This document shows, piece by piece, positions 1-13,011 of a DNA stretch of 58,865 nt; position 1 is the first letter of the stretch, and each line of letters starts with the position of its first letter. The notes below the pieces were generated by a model that searched no databases, was not told the DNA's origin, and saw only the letters and a program-made list of their open reading frames with translations. Position numbers and translations under genes: made by a program. This DNA is from Poronia punctata (Eukaryota > Ascomycota > Sordariomycetes > Xylariales > Xylariaceae), in assembly GCA_022579005.1 (NCBI GenBank), contig MU401677.1, positions 1 through 58,865 on the forward strand, in the 5' to 3' direction.

Positions 1-2260
1 ATTTAATAGCATTTTAACTTTTATTTTTATATATTTTTAAATATATATATTAATATTATTAGCAATAAAAATATTATAATCTTTATATATTATAATATAT
101 AAAGTATAAGCCTTATTCTTTTTTTTTTTAAATAGTTATATAACTTATAGTTTACTTTTTTATATATAAAGTATTATTATATAAAATGCTACTTAAACTA
201 TGCTGCTTAAAAAGTAAATATATAAAAAATAAATTTTAAAAAAGTAAATTTACTTTTTTTTAAGTATTTTTTTATATATTGCCTAAATAACTTTTAAGCT
301 TAATTATAATTATACTTTTAGTTAATATAATTAATATTTACTAGTTTTTTATATATTAAGTACTAAGTTATTTATTTATTAATAGCAATTTGCATTGCTA
401 TTTATAAGTTAAATATTAAAGCTTTGCTTATTGCTTTTTAAGTAATAAGCGCTAGCTTAAGCTTAATAACTTTAATATATGCTTATATAATAATTATATA
501 TAAAAAAATTTTGCTATTAAACTTTAGTTTTAATGCTTATTATATAAGTTAAAGTTTATTAAATAGTAATTTAAGCGCTTTTAAGTTAAACTTTTTTAAA
601 TTTTTATTTTTAATTTATATAAAAATTATTATAGTTTAATTAGTTTAATACTAGTTATAATTAATATAAGTATTAAAATATATATTAAGCACGTTATATA
701 TTTTATTTTATTTTTTTATTAGTTTAATATAATTAATATAGTACTACTAAATATAATTTTAAAAAATTATTAAAAAAATAGCATAATATTATATTAAATA
801 AAAACTAAGCTTTTTATACGTAGTTATAAAAATATATATTTTATTAAAAAAATATTATATAGTTATTTTATATAGTTTTAATTTTTTTACTATATTTTAT
901 TAAATGCTATAAAAAGCTTTAGCTTAACCTAGTTTAAATAAACTAGCTTAAATAAAAAAAAGTTAATAATATTTTTATATAGTGCTAGCGTTAGTATTTA
1001 AAATGTTTTTATATAAAGGTTTTTTATATTATACTTTTAAAAGTATATATTTTTTAAAAAAAAGTTACTAATAAGTATTAGCTATTATTATACTTTTAGC
1101 TATAAAGCTATTATTATTAATAAAGTTTAGCATTATTTAGTAAGTTTATTATACTAAGTACTAAAAGTTAATTTTATTTTTTAATAAAAAAATATACTTT
1201 TTAAAGTTATATTTAATATAAAAAGTTTAGCTATTAATAATATAATAAAATAAATATTTTTATATAAAAACAAGCTACTAGTGTAGCTATAAGTATAAGT
1301 GCTAATATAGTTATAAATATAAGCTTTGTTATAAGTATAAGTATAAATATAAATATAAGTGCAAATATAGGTATAAAAATAAGTATAAGTTTAAGTATAG
1401 GTTAAATAAAAGTTAATAATTATAAAATAAATAAGTATAGTAGTATAACTAAAAATATTATTATAAATTATATAGTAGCTATAAACTATAAAAATCTTTT
1501 TAATTTTTTTATATATAAGTTTTTTTTTAAAAATAAATATAAAAACTTTTTTTTAAATTTAATTTTAAAGCTTTTTTAAAAAACTATTTTTAACTATTTT
1601 AAAAATATTTTAGTTTTAACTTTTAAAGTTTACTTAATAATTATATATAAAGCTATTTATAAAAAGTTTACTATTTTATATATAGTTATATAAGCATTTA
1701 GCTACGTATATTATAATTATTTTTTTATTAAATAGCTAGTTAAGCTAAATTTTTGCATTAAAATAGTTAAAGTTAATATAGTTTTTTTAAACTTTAATAT
1801 TAACATTTAAACTTGCAAAAATATTTTTATATATAAAAGTATAAAGACTTTAAGTACTACTAATAGTGTTTTTAGTAATATAGTTTTTTTAAGCGTTTAA
1901 AAACTAGCTTTTATTTTTAGCTATTATAGTAGTTTATATAATAAAAAAAAACAAAGGGTATAAAAATGCTTACTTATAAGCTTATATAAGCTATATGTTT
2001 TTTATTTAAAAAAAGCAAAGCTTAAAGTAATATTATAAAATTTAAAAAGAATTTTTTTATATAAAGCATTTTATAAAGCAGTATTACTTTATATAATAAT
2101 ATTTTAAAAAATCTTGTTTATTAAAGTACTTTGCTAATTTATTATTAATAAATAATAACGTATATTATTAAAAATAATAACTAATTAGTATTAGTTTTTT
2201 TATTAAAAATAAAACATACTTTGTTTTTTATATATATAATAAATATATATAGCTAAAAAC
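1..2260. other. AT-rich desert, no gene
   Basis: No gene is visible. The sequence is almost entirely A, T and TA steps, with residual C mostly in GCT/AGC contexts, as expected of heavily RIP-mutated repeats. A loose hexamer-like tract built on ATAAGT/ATAAAT lies at about 1286-1402. The 3' LTR expected at the left end of the neighbouring minus-strand gypsy copy would fall at roughly 2.0-2.3 kb, but I could not recognise it, so this stretch may be another element that truncated or replaced it. Confidence 0.6.
1286..1402. repeat. ATAAGT-like short tandem tract
   Basis: Irregular tandem hexamers (ATAAGT, ATAAAT, ATAGGT, and ATATAG variants) run for about 115 bp. Substitutions between units include G/A changes. 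It could be a simple-sequence expansion or the decayed remnant of a longer minisatellite. Confidence 0.5.
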
Positions 2261-5021
2261 TTTATTTTTTTATAAAATAAAAAAATAAAGCTATAAATAA
2301 TATATAAAACAAATAATAATAAATTTTATTTTTTAAATTAGTTTTATATAATTATTTAAGTTTTAAGTTAAAAATTATAGCTAAAGCGTAATTTCTTTTT
2401 ATATTGTTTTTATATAAAGCTAACTAATTTAATTAAAATTAAAAAAGCTAAAAAAGCTTTGCTAGTATTTACGCTATAAGTTAGCTACTATATAGCTAAT
2501 AAGTGCTTTATTTACTTAGTTAGGTTAGCTTAACTCTTATAGCCTTAGTAGCCTAAGCTACGTTTTTAGCTATAGTGTTATTACTAATATTTTAATATTA
2601 GCAGCTTTTAAATATGCTTTATAAAACTTTTTTAATAGCTTTATACTATTTTTAAAGTTTTTTGCTATATATTATTTATTATTTATATTTTACTTTTTTT
2701 AGTATACTTTATATTATAGCTTATTATAATATAGTTTTAATATATATATTTTTTTAACTATAAAATTTTCTTTGCTTGCTAGTTTTACTTATAAGCTTTT
2801 AAAATTTTTAGATTTTTATTTTAGCAAAAAGTTGTTAAAGTACTTTTATAAACAGTTAGTATAAAACTTATTAGTTGCTTTTTATAATAAAAATACTTTA
2901 AAAGTATAAGTATTTTTATTATAAGTTAATATTTAAAACTTTTACTAGGTTATAAAGTAGTTTAGCTTATTAAATAATTAGTTAGTAAGCTAAAATTAGC
3001 GCTTTTTTAAAATAAATATAAAGTTTTTTATATTAAAGTTAAAGTTTTTTTAATTTTTGTTTGCTTGCTTTATTATATGTTTTTATATTTATTAAAAGTT
3101 TGCTTTTATAGCGTTAATATAATTTTAAATTTTTTAAGCGCGTTTTTATATACTTTTACATAATTATTGTTTTTTAAAGTATAAAGTATTTAGTTTTTTT
3201 TAATAGTTTTGTTTTTTTAATTAAAATAAAAAAGTATAAAAAAGCCTATTTTTACTTTATAAAGCAAAAGCTTAGTTAATTTATATAATATAGCAGCTTA
3301 TATATAGTTTATAGCTAATATATGTTTTAACTAATTATTTTAGTAATAGTTTATATATAGTTATAATTATTAGTTTAAATATTTATTTATTATTTTTGCT
3401 TATTTTATTATTTTATAATAACTTAATAAAGCTAAAGTTTAAGTAATTTTTAATATTTTTACTAGTTTATTTATAAAAGCTAAAATAAATTAAAGTTTTT
3501 TATTAAACGTAATTATAATTAAAAGTTTAAAAACTTTAAAAGGCTTTTTATAATATATTTAAGCTACTTATTAAGTAGTAACTTTAGTAGTATATAAAAT
3601 AGTTTATGCTTTTTTACTTAATTTATTTATTATTACTATTATATTATTATAACTATATTTATTGTTTAGTATTTATTTAAAATTAATTACTAAGTAACGC
3701 TATATGCAGTTTAGTACTAGTAATAGTATTAACTTATTTAATATTTTGTTTTTTAAAACTTTTACTAATTAGTATTATAAATAGTTAGCTATATACTTTT
3801 TATAGTTTTTTTTTAATTTTAGCTACTAATAACGCTTAGCTACTAAGTAGCATGTCTTTTTTTTTTAAAGTATATTATAAGTATTTATTTATATGCTTTT
3901 ATAATTAACTTTATATATAAATATAGTAAATTTAAAACTACTAGTTATTTTTTATATGTTATTAACTTATTTTATAATATTTATAGGTTTTTTATTTTTT
4001 TTACTATTATTTACGCTTTTTGCTAATATATTTATATTTTTAAATAATTTTTATTTTTATTTAATATTTTATTAATTAATTAAAAACTTATAAGGTTTTT
4101 TATTACTTTTTAAAAATTAAATATTAATATTTTAATAAGCAGGTTTTATATTTATAAATTAGCAAACTTAAATACTATAAGCTTAAAAAAAGTTATATAG
4201 CATTATTTTTTTTTTTTTTTATAAAACTATATTTTTTTACTTTTATAATAAAGCATTTATAGCAACGTTCTTTTTACTAAGCTTATAAGTAATTATAAAA
4301 TTATATTTTATAAGTAGCATAAACTATTTTACTTATTATAAATTAAAATATTACTTAATACTAAAATATTTTAAGGCCTTATAGTTTATAATTATTATAA
4401 ATAGCTTTTTTTATTAATATTTAATTAACTTTATTTTTTATTTTTTTAATACTAGTACTATTGCTAGTATTTTTTTATTATAAATATTATAATTAAGCTT
4501 TATATTTTTTATAGTTTTTAAAAAAAAAGCTATAAAGTACTAAGTTTTATTATTAAGTTGTAGTTAAAATAGCATACTAGCTATTATTTTATTTAAAGCA
4601 TTTATTTTTACTTTTATTAGCAAGTTATAATTATAGTGCTATAAAAATAATATTAACGTTAAAGTTTTTTTTAAGCTTTAAAATGCTTTTTTATACTTTT
4701 TGCTTTAAAAAATATTATATTATAATATATTAGTATTATTAGCAGTTTTGCTTTTTTATTATAGTTTTAAATAAATTTTTTATAAAAGTTGTAAAATTTA
4801 AAAAAAAATTAAACTTTTTTTACTATTATAAAGGTAGCTTACTTATAAACTACTTTAATTTTTATAAAGTTTATGCTAACTTTTTTTAAACTTATAATAT
4901 ATTTAAAAAATTTTATTTAAATAATATAAAATTTTAATTTTTTTAAGTTTGCTTAAAGTCTTGCTTTTTTTAATTACTATAATACTTTTTTTATATATTT
5001 TTTATATTTTTTAATAGTATT

Positions 5022-5060
5022 AAAATATATTAATATATTATTAATATATACGCAATAAAA
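5022..5060 (-). pseudogene. Reverse-transcriptase active-site fossil of copy L
   Basis: Thirteen codons read FYCVYINNILIYF. The gypsy RT core has the form Y-x-D-D-I-L-I-Y; here both catalytic Asp codons are AAT (Asn), as produced by G-to-A change. The enzyme would be inactive even if frames were open. Confidence 0.8.
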
Positions 5061-6679
5061 GTAGTTTAAGTAGTTAAATAGCATACTATTAATATATTTT
5101 TAAAATATTAAAAGTTTATTTATAAAGCTAAAAAGTAGTACTTTATATTTATAAGCTTTATATTTAGTATAAAAAGTTATAAGGTTTTTAATTTTTATAG
5201 CTATATAAATATAATAAAATACTTATTATATATTAATTTTTATAAAGATTTTTATATAAAAAACTTTTAAAAAAGTTTTTTTTATTAATAGTAGCAAGTA
5301 ATAATTTTTTATTATTAAACTATTTAATTTTTTATAATTTATATAAAAACATAACCTTTTATAAGGCTTTTAAATAAATAAAATAAGTAAAGCTTATAAA
5401 GCGTTACTTAGCTTTATAAACCTTTTTTAAAGTTAATTTATAAAGTATTTTTATACTACTTTTAATTTATTTAATAATATTTTATATAGTAAACTATATT
5501 TTAAATTATTAGCTAATCTTTTATTTATAAATTTTATTAAGTAGTTTACTTTTAAATAGCGTAAAAAAGCTTATTTAAATTAACTTTGCTAAAAGTATAT
5601 AATAAAAAGTAATATTTTAGCAAAATTACTTTAAAAGCTTGTTTTTTTAGTTTTTTACTTTTTTATTAAAAAACTTTTAAGTTTTTTTTTTATTAATAAT
5701 AAAATCGATTTTCTTTATGCTAATAATTTTAACTTTACTTTTAGCTTAACTAATATATACTATTTTCTTTAAAAAAAATGCTATTAAAAAGCATATTTTA
5801 GTTTATAATTATTCTTTATACTAAGCAATACTATTTTCTTATATATAATATAGTTTTTAAGCATTTAATAACTAGTTATTTAAAATGTTTTATTTTTTAA
5901 CTTAGTTTTTTTTTAATTTCTTTACTAGCTATAGCTAGTTATTAAGTTTATTTAAGTTACTTACTATTAACTTTTTTATTTTTTAAATATTTATTTTAAT
6001 TAAGTTTTAGCTTTAGTATATTATAAGCTTTAAAGTTAATTTAACTATTTACTAAAAAAGGTTATTATTTAAACAATAACTTATATTAAATAATAAGTTT
6101 TTAAAAAATATAAGCTTATGCTGCTAATAATCTAGCAATATTATATACTATTTAAACTATAATTTTTTTAGTATTATAGCATATTATATTTTTAATATAA
6201 TAAGTAAAATAGCTTTAAAAGTTTATTTTTTTATATATATTATAACTAATATAATTTTATATATTTTTTAACTAATTTTGCTATTAAATTTTATTATAGT
6301 ATAATAATTAAAGTTTATTAAAATAATAAGTTTTAAAGCTATTTTTATTTATTTAGCTAATTTTATATTTACTACTATATATATATTAGCTTTTATATTA
6401 CTAAAAACGTTATTAGTTTATAAAAAAGTTTTATTATTAAATAAAGTATAATTAAATATAAAAAGCTTTTTTTATATATACTTATTTATAATATTTAATT
6501 TTTTATAGTTAATAATTATTAGTAACACTTTTTTCAAATAAAAGTATATTTAATTTAAAGTTACTTTTTTAGTAATAGCTTATTTTTTATTTTTAGCTAT
6601 AAGTTTTTAACTTTATATTTATATACTATTATAATAGCTTAAATTTATGCTTAGTAGTTAAAGTTATTTTTTTTTATAA

Positions 6680-6721
6680 AAAATTATAAAATATATGTTT
6701 TTAACTTTTATAATTAAAATA
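6680..6721 (-). pseudogene. Gag zinc-knuckle fossil of copy L
   Basis: Fourteen consecutive codons read YFNYKS*KHIFYNF. This is the expected RIP decay of a Gag CX2CX4HX4C knuckle: the Cys codons have become Tyr or Phe, a Gln codon has become TAA, and the His codon survives. The same block occurs at the same distance from the LTR in the other two copies. Confidence 0.7.
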
Positions 6722-8550
6722 TTAACTTTTAATAATAAAAGTTTTTATTTTTTTAGCAAATAACTTAAATTATTATTTAATTAAATATTTATTACTACTA
6801 GTTTAGTTTTTATTATATTAGGTAAAAAAAGTGCTATTATTTATTAACTAGGTTGCTTTTATATTATTTGCTTAAGTAAGCTATATTAGTTTATTTATAT
6901 TATTGCTAATATAGCTATTATTTATACTAAAAAGTTTTTAATTTAGCTTATGCTTATTTTTTTATTAAAATATATATACTATTTAAGTATAATATTAAAT
7001 AAAAACATTAAAGTTTATATTTATATTTAAGTATTATAAAGTAGTTTTTTTACGTAGTTAAGTAGTAAGTTTATTATAAAATTCTTTTTTTTACTTAGTG
7101 TAAAAAATTTAACATTTATTAGCAAAATATATAAAACTATTTTTAAAAGTTTAATAATTAGCAAAACTTTTTATTTTTAACTTTTAATATTTTATTTTAA
7201 CGTTTTACTTTTAATTAACGTTTTTATACTTACTTTTTAAATAATTAAATAGTTTAATAAAAATATTTATTACGTTTAAGTAATTATTTTGTAAGTAAAA
7301 TTATAAGTTTTTAATAACTACTTTTTTTAAGTATGCTTTAATATTTACTAGTTAAGCTTTTTTATTTATAAACTAGTTTTTATTAGCTTTAAAGCAATTT
7401 TTTATATATTTTAACTATATTTTAAAAATTATTTTATTTTTATTTTTATTATTATAAAATATAAAAACTTTAATTTTAGCTAACTTATAAAGTATAGTTA
7501 AAGTTAAAAACGCGTTATTTTTAAATATTAAATAGCTATAAGCTAAAAGATCTACTACTTATTAGTTTATATTAGCTATTTAAAACTTAAAGTATTTAAT
7601 TTTGCTATAAACGTTAAGTAATTTTTATATTATATGCTTAATTATTTTATTTATATTAAGTTTAAAGTTTAGTAGCAAAGCTTTTTTATTACGTTTTTAA
7701 GCATAGCTATTTACTTGCTACTAAAAGCGTTATATTTTTTTTTAATATTATAGTTTTATAAATACTTAGTTTACTTAAATAATAAGTTTAGCAAATTAAG
7801 TTTAATATAATATTTTTGCTTATAAAAAAACGTATATAAAGCTTATTTACTTATATTTAATAAGCAAGCAGTATTAAAGTATATATTTTAAACTTTTAAA
7901 ACGCAATATTAAAATAAGTATTTACTAAGTTTTTAAACGCTTTAATATTTATTATACTATTAAAATTAAGTATTGCTTTTTTTTTATTTTTTATTAATAA
8001 AATAAATAAAAATCCTAGTTTGTTAAATTTTTTAATATATAACTTAGCAAAAGCTTAAACTAAATTATAAATTTTTTAATAATATTATATAGTTATAACT
8101 TTATAGCAAGTATTTTTAAAAATATTTAATATAATTTATTAATTAAAAATATAAGCTTAATTAATTAAAGTATTAAGTGCATTTTTAACGTTAAGTTTTT
8201 TATATTTTAAAGTTTTAATATTTATATTTTAAAATAGCTATAAAATAAAAATAAACTAATAGTGCAATTTAGTTTATAAAAGTTTATTTATTTTTATAAT
8301 AGTTTTAATAAAGTTATTATTTATATATAAGGTTTTAGCTAAAGCTTGTTGCTTTATAGCTACGCACATTTTAGCGCGTTTTTTGTTTTTTTAAGCTATA
8401 ATTTTAATTAGTAGCTAAAATAATTGTTATTTTAGCAGCTTTACTAGTACTGCTAATTAATTAACTAGTTTTAAATTAGATTTATAAACTAAAAATTATA
8501 TATATAATAATTTTAAGTTTTAAATTTAAATAATTTAATAACTTTAAAAT

Positions 8551-8796
8551 TGTTGTAAATAAGTTATAAAAAAGCAAGGCTTTAAAAGGTAACTTAATTT
8601 TATTGCTAAAAATTCTAAGGTAAAAAAAAAAAAAAAAAAAAGCTTTTAAGATCTTATTAAGTATGCAGGCCTATATACGTACAAAATAGTAAGGCTATAG
8701 CTACTTATAAGTGCAGGCCTTAGTATTTACTATTTTAAGGAGGTAATAGCTATAAGCTACTTAATTAGCTATACTGCTATTAACTAATCTATAACT
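8551..8796 (-). repeat. 5' LTR of gypsy copy L
   Basis: The reverse complement matches the LTRs at 22878-23118, 29290-29534 and 53717-53961. It shares the AGTTATA(A/G)ATTAG start, the AGGCCT-like block, a long A/T run and the ACTTATTTACAACA end. This copy keeps more G and C than the others (for example GCAGGCC), so it is the least RIP-mutated version in the window. Confidence 0.85.
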
Positions 8797-10430
8797 AGTA
8801 TAAAAGTTATTTTATACTTATTAGCAATATAAAAAAAACATAGACCTATTATATATTTAATATATAAAAAACGTATATACTTTATATATTAATTATAAAC
8901 TAAGTATATACTATATACGTATTTATAACTAGATTATATATATTTATTCTTTTAATATTTACTTTATTAAAAAAGATATAATTTATGTTAATATTAATCT
9001 ATTAATATAGTTAATAAGGTTAAAAGTATTAAAAAAGATTTTATTACTTACTATTTTTCTATTAACTATATTATTATTTTTTATGCTTTTATTTTTAATT
9101 TATAAGCAATTTACTATTGCTTTAATTTTTATTTTTATTTCATTTATTATAATAAAAGATTTAAGTACTTAGTTAAAAGTCCGTTTTATAAACAAATTTA
9201 CAAGGTTATCTTTTTAATTAATTTAACATACCTTTATAATTTCTTTATGCTTATAAAATTTTTATAGCAATATTATATTAATTATAAAGCGTTTTTTATA
9301 CGTAGTTTTAAGCTTTATAAAATATTAGTAAAGTAATTTAAAATTAGTATAAAGTACTAAAAGGATTAGTAGTAATTTAAGTACTTTAGTAATTAAGTAT
9401 AAAATAATATATAAAGCAATAGTATTATTAATTTTGTTAATTATACTATATAGTTTACTAGCTAAAATAAAGTAAGAAATGCGTTTAGATTTACTTAAGT
9501 TTTAATAAATAATATTGCTAGTGATTTTATATTTATTTTATTGTAAATTTCAAAATAATTCAATAATAATAATAATAAAACTAATTTAAAAACTTAAGTT
9601 AGTATTATTAGCCAATAATCTATTAATAAAAATAAACAGCTTTACTTTATTAAATTTAAAAGTATGTAAGTTAATTTATAATGCTTATTTTTAATTTGCT
9701 AGTTAATTTGCTTATTTAATACTTAAATGTTGTTTTTTATAAGTTTAATAACTTATATAGCGATTAACAAGTTAAATATAGCTTTAAGTTTATAAATACT
9801 GCTAATAAATATACTATATACCTTTTAGCTAACATATTACTAAAAAGTATTAACTAAAACAAAGTTTCTTTTAGCTAGACCTTTTACTTAACCTTTTTAT
9901 ATAAAGATTATTTTACTGTTTTAAAAAGTAATAATTCCTTTATTAAACTTAATTGCTTATTTTTTGCTTGGAAATTGCTTTAGTTTTGCTTTAAATTTAG
10001 CTTTAAAAAGCTTAGTCTTTTTAGTTAAAAATGATAGTATAGCAAATAATAAAATATTATTTATTTATATTATAATAATACTAAATTTATTATGTTTACT
10101 TTTTATAAATAGTAAGTAAAGGTTATAAGTTAAAGTTATTATTTTAAGTTATTTTTAATAATGTTTATAATAAGTTTAAAACTAGTATAAATTAAATTTA
10201 CCTAAATTAAAAAAGAATAACAAAATTAAAAAGTAATACTTTTAAAATATTCTTTTTAAGTTTAATAAGTAAACGTATATATATAATATAAGAAAAAATA
10301 TTTTTCTAATTATATATATGCTTATAAAATTGTTTTTTAGCTTATTATAAGCATTATAACTTTAAATTGAAAATAAAGCAAGTATAAGTAGAACTTATTA
10401 ACTTATTTATTAAATAGTAAAAACTTAATT
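8797..10430. other. AT-rich region, no gene
   Basis: No gene or complete element was recognised. The stretch from about 9000 to 10000 is slightly less AT-saturated than its surroundings, with some TTC, TGC and CC, so it may be a younger or less RIP-mutated fragment. Stops occur in all frames. Confidence 0.5.
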
Positions 10431-10605
10431 ATTAAATATATTATTAAAGTAATAAAAGTAGCTATAATAATATAAATAGTAATTAGCTTAAACAGGTTGC
10501 TTTATAAGCAAAAGTTATAGCTTTTTTATAAATTACTATACTTTTTGCTTTATTAATAACTATATACTTTTTATAAGCTATATATATAACTTTTGTTAAA
10601 AGCCT
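10431..10605 (+). repeat. 175-bp direct repeat, copy 1
   Basis: It is nearly identical to 12838-13011. The shared block includes GTAGCTATAATAATATAAAT and the core GGTTGCTTTATA(A/G)GCAAAA. Only a handful of differences are visible, far fewer than between other repeat copies here. It could be an LTR of a 2.4-kb element or a late duplication; no target duplication was found. Confidence 0.75.
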
Positions 10606-12837
10606 TTATATAAAATATTTTATATATACTTATAACCTTTTTATAGATAGTGTATTAAAATAAACTAGTAGTAATATATTAGTATAAGATTTATAAATTA
10701 TAAACAAAAAGTTTAAACTAATTATAATAATATTATAGTTATTAATTATAAGTATTATATTTAGTAATAATTTAGCTTAATTATTTTATATATATATAAT
10801 AACAGCTTAAAAATAATCTAATACATTTTAATTAGCTTTTTATAGCTTTATTTATTTTTAAGTAATATAGAATTAATAAGCGCTATTTAATACTTACTAA
10901 TAAATAAAACCTAGTTTAAAACTTTTTTATTTAGTTAAACTTTTTATTACTAGTAATAGCTACTAAAAGACTATAAAACTATTAGTAGCTTATTATAAAG
11001 CACTTAATATAAGCTTTTATATTTATTATATATATTTTTTAAAACAATATCTTTATTAAGCTTATTAGTAATAATTATTAAAAATATTAGGTTTTAAAAT
11101 TTTTTACTAAAAAGTTTATTATAAAATTAATAAAAAGCTTACTTTAGTATTATTTTAATATTAAAAGTAGTTTAAGCAAAGCTTGCTTTTAGCTTTTTTA
11201 TACTATTTCTTTTTATAAATATTATAATTTTATAAAAACTTATAAACGTTTTTTAAAAAAAGCAGCTAGTAAAACTTTTATAAAAAGATTATAATAATAA
11301 ACTTATACTTTAAGTGCTTAGTAATATAAAAGTTATAAACATTTTATATTAACGCTATATATAATAGCTTTTAATTTAGCACTTATAAGTAATTATAAAA
11401 TATAAGCGCTTTTTATAAGTTTAACTAATACTTTTTAATAAAGAGTTTAAAGCTTAAGCTAGTAAAAAGTATAAATAGCTTATTTTATATTACCATTACT
11501 ACTTTTATATAAGTAGTATTTTTTAAAGCAATATTTTAAAGCTTTGCTAAGTTTTTATAATTAAAAACTTTAAACTTTTTTAAAAGCTATTTACTTTATA
11601 TTATTAGCTAGCTTATACTTATTATTTTTAGTACTTTTTTAGCTTAGCTATATAGTAGCTACTTATTTAATAACAACTTTTATATACGCTTTATAAGCTT
11701 ATTATTGCTTAAATTATAAAGAATATTTTATTTTTTATATAAAAAAGTATTAGGTTTATTATTTAAGTAGCCTATATAAAACTTAAATATAAAGTTATAC
11801 TTTATAAGCTTAATTATTTATTATATTTATTTTCTTTAGCTTTTAAGTAAATATAAAATATATTAAGTTTTTATAATTAGTTATTATAATAAAAGTTTTT
11901 ATAACGCTTTAAAGCCTTGCTTACTACTTTTATAAATAAGCTATAACTATTAAAAGCTTTTTATTATAAATTATATAGTTTACTTTAATAAGCGTAAGCT
12001 ATTTAAAATAAAAAGCTACTAGCTATTATTAGCTATTTTTATTTAACTAGTTAAAATATTTTTAAAAGCTTATTTTAAATAGCTAGTTTTAATTTTTATA
12101 AGCTTATTAAAGTTTTAATATACTAATTAAAGCTTAGCTAAAAAGCAATGCTTAAGCGTTTTAAATACGCTATATTACTTTAAACTTTAAATATATAATA
12201 CCTTTTTTATATTAAAGCTATAAAAAAGGTTATTAGTAGTAAATAGTTTTTAATAAACTTTTTATAAATGTTAAAAAACTTAAAAAACTATAAACGTTTT
12301 TAAGTATAAAAAAAGCTTTTTATTTATAAATTATATAAACTTTTTTGAATTTATATTAACTTTTATATTAACTTTTATAATATAGCTTAAATACTTAGTT
12401 TTTTTAACTTTAAACTTACTTTTATTAATATTTAAGTTTAGCTTTGCTTTTTATAAGCGGCTTAAAACTAGCTTAACTTTTTTTAAGTAGTTTTTATATA
12501 TTTTATTAATAAGAATAAAAACGTTATTTAAATAAGCTATATAAAAAATATTCAAGTAGTTATAAAAAACATTATTTATATAATACTAAAACGTTATAAG
12601 CGCGCTATAAAAGCTAAAAAAAGTAATAAGCTATTTAAATAACTTATGCTTAAGTAGTTAAAAAGTAGTGTATATAATAAGGCTTTATTAAATAAAGCTG
12701 CAAATTTAGCAAGCTTAAAAAAGCTTTCTTTTAAAAAGCCTAAGCGTTTTAGTTTAAAAGCTTTATTAATATTTGCTATAAAAATTACAAATATTTTAAA
12801 TTATAATATCTTCAAGCTTTATTTATATGCTATTTAT

Positions 12838-13011
12838 ATTAAATATATTATTAAGTAATAAAAGTAGCTATAATAATATAAATAGTAATTAGCTTAAAAA
12901 GGTTGCTTTATAGGCAAAAGTTATAGCTTTTTTTATAAATTACTATACTTTTTGTTTTATTAATAACTATATACTTTTTATAAGCTATATATATAACTTT
13001 TTTAAAAGCTT
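12838..13011 (+). repeat. 175-bp direct repeat, copy 2
   Basis: Second copy of the block at 10431-10605, in the same orientation and 2.4 kb away. The intervening sequence (10606-12837) is AT-rich and without open frames, and I recognised no domain in it. Confidence 0.75.

Larger units (their letters stand above)
2261..8796 (-). mobile_element. Decayed Ty3/gypsy-type LTR retrotransposon, minus-strand copy (copy L)
   Basis: Reading leftwards from the LTR at 8551-8796, this copy is colinear with the complete element at 22878-29534. Matching blocks include the sequence just inside the LTR (about 8300-8500), the zinc-knuckle fossil (6680-6721), the reverse-transcriptase core (5022-5060) and the region near 2640 that matches about 28930 in the complete copy. 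Spacing from the LTR is conserved: the RT motif lies about 3.74 kb in, against 3.63 kb in the complete copy. All frames are closed by stops. Similarity fades towards 2.3 kb and the far LTR was not recognised, so the left boundary is approximate. Confidence 0.8.
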
